From the NCBI GenBank assembly GCA_017164015.1, contig CP071065.1:1119409-1183408 (forward strand): a stretch of DNA of 64,000 nt, given 5' to 3'. Numbering within the stretch: position 1 is the stretch's first letter; each line of letters starts with the position of its first letter. Source of the stretch: Nostoc sp. UHCC 0702 (GTDB lineage Bacteria; Cyanobacteriota; Cyanobacteriia; Cyanobacteriales; Nostocaceae). The notes below the pieces were generated by a model. That model had not been told where the DNA came from and did not search any database. It saw only the letters and a program-made list of their open reading frames with translations. Both the position numbers and the translations under genes were made by a program. This document shows positions 61,901-64,000 of the stretch, piece after piece.

Positions 61901-64000
61901 CTAGTAATTTAATTAGCCCAGGAATCGCCGCTTCTGATTTGATTTCTCCCAGGGCAGATGCCGCACTATCACGCACAGAGTAGTATTGATGTTCTAGTAA
62001 TTTAATTAGCCCAGGAATCGCCGCTTCTGATTTGATTTCTCCCAGGGCAGATGCCGCACGATAACGCACATCTGAGTCTTGATCTTCTAGTAATTTAATT
62101 AGCCCAGGAATCGCCGCTTCTGATTTGATTTCTCCCAGGGCAGATGCCGCACGATAACGCACATCTGAGTCTTGATCTTCTAGTAATTTAATTAGCCCAG
62201 GAATCGCCGCTTCTGATTTGATTTCTCCCAGGGCAGATGCCGCACGATAACGCACATCTGAGTCTTGATCTTCTAGTAATTTAATTAGCCCAGGAATCGC
62301 CGCTTCTGATTTGATTTCTCCCAGGGCAAATGCCGCACTATCACGCACATCTGAGTCTTGATCTTCTAGTAATTTAATTAGCCCAGGAATCGCCGCTTCT
62401 GATTTGATTTCTCCCAGGGCAAATGCCGCACTATCACGCACATCTGAGTCTTGATCTTCTAGTAATTTAATTAGCCCAGGAATCGCCGCTTCTGATTTGA
62501 TTTCTCCCAGGGCAGATGCCGCACTATCACGCACAGAGTAGTATTGATCTTCTAGTAATTTAATTAGCCCAGGAATCGCCGCTTCTGATTTGATTTCTCC
62601 CAGGGCAGATGCCGCACTATCACGCACAGAGTAGTATTGATCTTCTAGTAATTTAATTAGCCCAGGAATCGCCGCTTCTGATTTGATTTCTCCCAGGGCA
62701 GATGCCGCACGATAACGCACATCTGAGTCTTGATCTTCTAGTAATTTAATTAGCCCAGGAATCGCCGCTTCTGATTTGATTTCTCCCAGGGCAGATGCCG
62801 CACTATCACGCACAGAGGAGTCTTGATCTTCTAGTAATTTAATTAGCCCAGGAATCGCCGCTTCTGATTTGATTTCTCCCAGGGCAGATGCCGCACTATC
62901 ACGCACAGAGTAGTATTGATGTTCTAGTAATTTAATTAGCCCAGGAATCGCCGCTTCTGATTTGATTTCTCCCAGGGCAGATGCCGCACTATCACGCACA
63001 GAGTAGTATTGATCTTCTAGTAATTTAATTAGCCCAGGAATCGCCGCTTCTGATTTGATTTCTCCCAGGGCAGATGCCGCACGATAACGCACATCTGAGT
63101 ATTGATGTTCTAGTAATTTAATTAGCCCAGGAATCGCCGCTTCTGATTTGATTTCTCCCAGGGCAGATGCCGCACTATCACGCACAGAGTAGTATTGATG
63201 TTCTAGTAATTTAATTAGCCCAGGAATCGCCGCTTCTGATTTGATTTCTCCCAGGGCAGATGCCGCACGATAACGCACATCTGAGTCTTGATCTTCTAGT
63301 AATTTAATTAGCCCAGGAATCGCCGCTTCTGATTTGATTTCTCCCAGGGCAGATGCCGCACGATAACGCACAGAGTAGTATTGATGTTCTAGTAATGGAT
63401 TGAGATGAGCAATTGCCTTGTCTGATTTTGTTAAGCCTAAAAGCAGGATTTTAAATAGTAAAGGAATTTCTAACTCAGCAACCAAATTAACTGTCTGCTG
63501 CTGCAATTCTAGCTTTAGCGCACCTGCTAACCTTGCGCCTAACTGCCAATCTACCTTTAAGGCTAAATTTACCACTTGCAACGCCTGTGGTTCATCATCC
63601 ACCAATCCCAGCATCAATTTCAGAGGTTCAGTCCATTTTAAATAATTTAAATACTCTCGCTGGAGACAGTCATCACTCAGGTTTGGTAACTGCGTCAGCA
63701 AACATTCGGCGGTGTAATATTCCTGAATTAGTTGGTGGCGAAATTCAATTTGGTTATTTGCACCAAGTTGAATTAAGTGATGGTTGAGTAAATCTTGCAG
63801 CCATTCTAAAGCTCTGTCGCGTGGTCGATCAAATTTCTCAGCTTGCAAAAACTGGGTTAAAACTTCCTCGGCTTCTGACTTGGGTATGGCGACATTCAAT
63901 TCTGTCAGCTTATCCCCTTTGGTCATGTAGAACGCCAAATGTTTTAATAACGAAAACCAGTTACGCCGGGACTCATCTGTAACTGCAACACCTTGGCGAA
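58971..64000 (-). CDS. STAND/NACHT-like HEAT-array metallophosphoesterase, 5' end outside window
   Basis: At least 1,676 residues; the frame continues past the right edge (RQGVAVTDESRRNWFSLL precedes the first internal ATG). The first 190 visible residues resemble the end of a NACHT NTPase, with the winged-helix type FRHQLIQEYYTAECLLTQLP and hydrophobic helical repeats. Then come 35 HEAT units of 31 residues, LEDQDSDVRYRAASALGEIK type, followed by a linker and a C-terminal calcineurin-like phosphoesterase of about 330 residues. The latter has all metal motifs: LHLSDLHFG, LSGDIANKS, VPGNHDLNW, VAVWHHPLN and AVHGHIHKAE. NACHT with repeats and an effector domain fits a bacterial NLR-like sensor. 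The trigger and target are unknown; P-loop residues lie outside the window. Confidence 0.85.
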   Translation of the reverse strand, partial: RQGVAVTDESRRNWFSLLKHLAFYMTKGDKLTELNVAIPKSEAEEVLTQFLQAEKFDRPRDRALEWLQDLLNHHLIQLGANNQIEFRHQLIQEYYTAECLLTQLPNLSDDCLQREYLNYLKWTEPLKLMLGLVDDEPQALQVVNLALKVDWQLGARLAGALKLELQQQTVNLVAELEIPLLFKILLLGLTKSDKAIAHLNPLLEHQYYSVRYRAASALGEIKSEAAIPGLIKLLEDQDSDVRYRAASALGEIKSEAAIPGLIKLLEHQYYSVRDSAASALGEIKSEAAIPGLIKLLEHQYSDVRYRAASALGEIKSEAAIPGLIKLLEDQYYSVRDSAASALGEIKSEAAIPGLIKLLEHQYYSVRDSAASALGEIKSEAAIPGLIKLLEDQDSSVRDSAASALGEIKSEAAIPGLIKLLEDQDSDVRYRAASALGEIKSEAAIPGLIKLLEDQYYSVRDSAASALGEIKSEAAIPGLIKLLEDQYYSVRDSAASALGEIKSEAAIPGLIKLLEDQDSDVRDSAAFALGEIKSEAAIPGLIKLLEDQDSDVRDSAAFALGEIKSEAAIPGLIKLLEDQDSDVRYRAASALGEIKSEAAIPGLIKLLEDQDSDVRYRAASALGEIKSEAAIPGLIKLLEDQDSDVRYRAASALGEIKSEAAIPGLIKLLEHQYYSVRDSAASALGEIKSEAAIPGLIKLLEHQYSDVRYRAASALGEIKSEAAIPGLIKLLEDQYYSVRDSAASALGEIKSEAAIPGLIKLLEHQYYSVRDSAASALGEIKSEAAIPGLIKLLEDQDSSVRDSAASALGEIKSEAAIPGLIKLLEDQDSDVRYRAASALGEIKSEAAIPGLIKLLEDQYYSVRDSAASALGEIKSEAAIPGLIKLLEDQYYSVRDSAASALGEIKSEAAIPGLIKLLEDQDSDVRDSAAFALGEIKSEAAIPGLIKLLEDQDSDVRDSAAFALGEIKSEAAIPGLIKLLEDQDSDVRYRAASALGEIKSEAAIPGLIKLLEDQDSDVRYRAASALGEIKSEAAIPGLIKLLEHQYYSVRDSAASALGEIKSEAAIPGLIKLLEDQDSSVRDSAASALGEIKSEVAIPGLIKLLEDQDSSVRDSAASALEKIKSEVAIPGLIKLLEDQDSSVRDSAASALEKIKSEVAIPGLIKLLEDQDSSVRYSAVFALGKIKSEAAIPGLIKLLEDQDSSVRYSAVFALGKIKSEAAIPGLIKLLEDQDSSVRDRAASALGEIKSEAAIPGLIKLLEDQDSDVRYRAASALGEIKSEATLPKLMNLLKNEKFVAANNGNTLYHALQALEAIQENCQYYRCLTEPKPQLYLPPYQPIKTSLMYILHLSDLHFGTSDQAKLWSNQLASDLQNELDISQLDALILSGDIANKSTPTEYEAAQQFLNNLCQDFTLKPEQIIIVPGNHDLNWQLAQDAYTAYRRERYQGKLDQEIYIDDGGNYIEVADKENHKQRFEHFSNFYQSIKNKSYPLDYDQQYTIDHFPNQNLLILGLNSAWQLDHHYKSRASININTLSNALTKIRRQQEYKDYLKVAVWHHPLNSGFEDRITDHGFMEQLAQANFRFAVHGHIHKAETSLYKYDMSASGRKLDIICAGTFGAPVREWVPGYPLQYNLLKIEENNLTVYTRRREELNGAWKPDARWLMGAGQNPLPYYEISL
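60955..62163 (-). repeat. Tandem duplication, copy A (13 HEAT units)
   Basis: 1,209 bp (13 units) that recur exactly in 62164-63372. By eye, identity with an offset of 1,209 runs from 60876 to 62163 without any mismatch noticed, and breaks at 60875 and 62164. Confidence 0.9.
62164..63372 (-). repeat. Tandem duplication, copy B (13 HEAT units)
   Basis: Partner of the copy at 60955-62163. The order of the variable units is the same in both copies, so it arose as one block rather than by unit-by-unit expansion. Confidence 0.9.

Larger units (their letters stand above)
60145..63395 (-). repeat. Array of 35 near-identical 93-bp HEAT units
   Basis: Each 93-bp unit encodes one 31-residue HEAT repeat. 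Most of the unit (AGTAATTTAATTAGCCCAGG and the following GCCGCTTCTGATTTGATTTC) is identical between copies. Variation is confined to about 20 bp encoding x-Q-x-x-x-V-R-x-x-A-A-x. The last few units at the C-terminal side (60145-60800) are more divergent (SEVAIPG, LEKIKSEV, SAVFALGK), consistent with older copies at the array edge. Confidence 0.95.

Noticed and set aside
60145..63395. CRISPR array or DGR as explanation for the 93-bp repeats
   Set aside because: Units are in-frame HEAT repeats with no spacers; there is no reverse transcriptase, template repeat or adenine-specific variation.
1..64000. tRNA, rRNA, CRISPR and riboswitch genes
   Set aside because: No T-loop phrases, repeat-spacer patterns or recognised riboswitch consensus was found by eye; a tRNAscan or Infernal run would be needed to exclude them firmly.

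Overview
The window is chromosomal DNA of a filamentous, probably heterocyst-forming cyanobacterium (Nostoc/Calothrix/Tolypothrix type). The evidence is the many GCGATCGC (HIP1) octamers, the short G-rich tandem repeats typical of these genomes (GGGGACT, GGGGATT, GGGGAGCA and TGACTATTGAC families), and cyanobacterial genes such as petL, crtQ, btpA, a VKOR-thioredoxin fusion, a DUF2555 protein and a PlsY-like/PEP-synthase-like fusion. No rRNA, tRNA, CRISPR array, prophage or replication origin was seen.

Layout. 1-8.2 kb is a two-partner secretion locus: a truncated filamentous-haemagglutinin exoprotein (TpsA), a DUF928 protein, a TPR-CHAT peptidase-like protein with a small membrane protein behind it, and the TpsB outer-membrane transporter. 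8.3-17.5 kb holds a copper P-type ATPase, an FHA protein, two IS605/IS1341-type tnpB units (one intact, one with a single internal stop), an SDR-type epimerase, a TPR protein and an A-type Fe-S carrier. 17.9-25.4 kb holds a DUF6930-like protein, a tiny ribbon-helix-helix protein, crtQ with an SRPBCC partner, a repeat cluster invaded by a MITE, a 2Fe-2S protein and cobQ. 25.7-35.5 kb has two orphan tnpB-type RNA/end remnants, prxQ, an ABC-2 exporter pair, a CHASE2-PAS-GGDEF cyclase, VKOR-Trx and btpA. 36-45.9 kb has rimO, a DEAD-box helicase, a Uma2 protein, an aldo/keto reductase, two pentapeptide-repeat operons and an SGNH hydrolase whose coding sequence contains a minisatellite. 46-58.7 kb has small thylakoid-type proteins, the PlsY-like/PPDK fusion, cupin, GNAT, bioB, petL, a site-2 protease, higBA, DUF2555-coaBC, an esterase and a second Uma2 protein. 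59-64 kb is filled by one giant partial gene.

The giant gene is the most interesting item. It encodes a STAND/NLR-like protein: the C-terminal end of a probable NACHT module, then 35 HEAT units of 31 residues, then a calcineurin-like metallophosphoesterase with all its metal motifs. The HEAT units are almost identical even at silent positions. They differ at a handful of residues in one helix, and a 13-unit block (1,209 bp) is repeated exactly in tandem. This looks like a fast-evolving recognition surface coupled to a nuclease or phosphodiesterase effector, as in bacterial NLR-type immunity, but the defence role is inference.

The second theme is small repetitive DNA. A 135-bp MITE sits in one copy of a tandem duplication whose other copy preserves the empty TA target, and a second MITE copy lies 36 kb away. 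A GGGGAGCA minisatellite carries the same 20-bp flank in an intergenic site and inside a coding gene. Several annotated-looking start regions are really repeat sequence read as protein, so start sites were trimmed where sequence evidence allowed.
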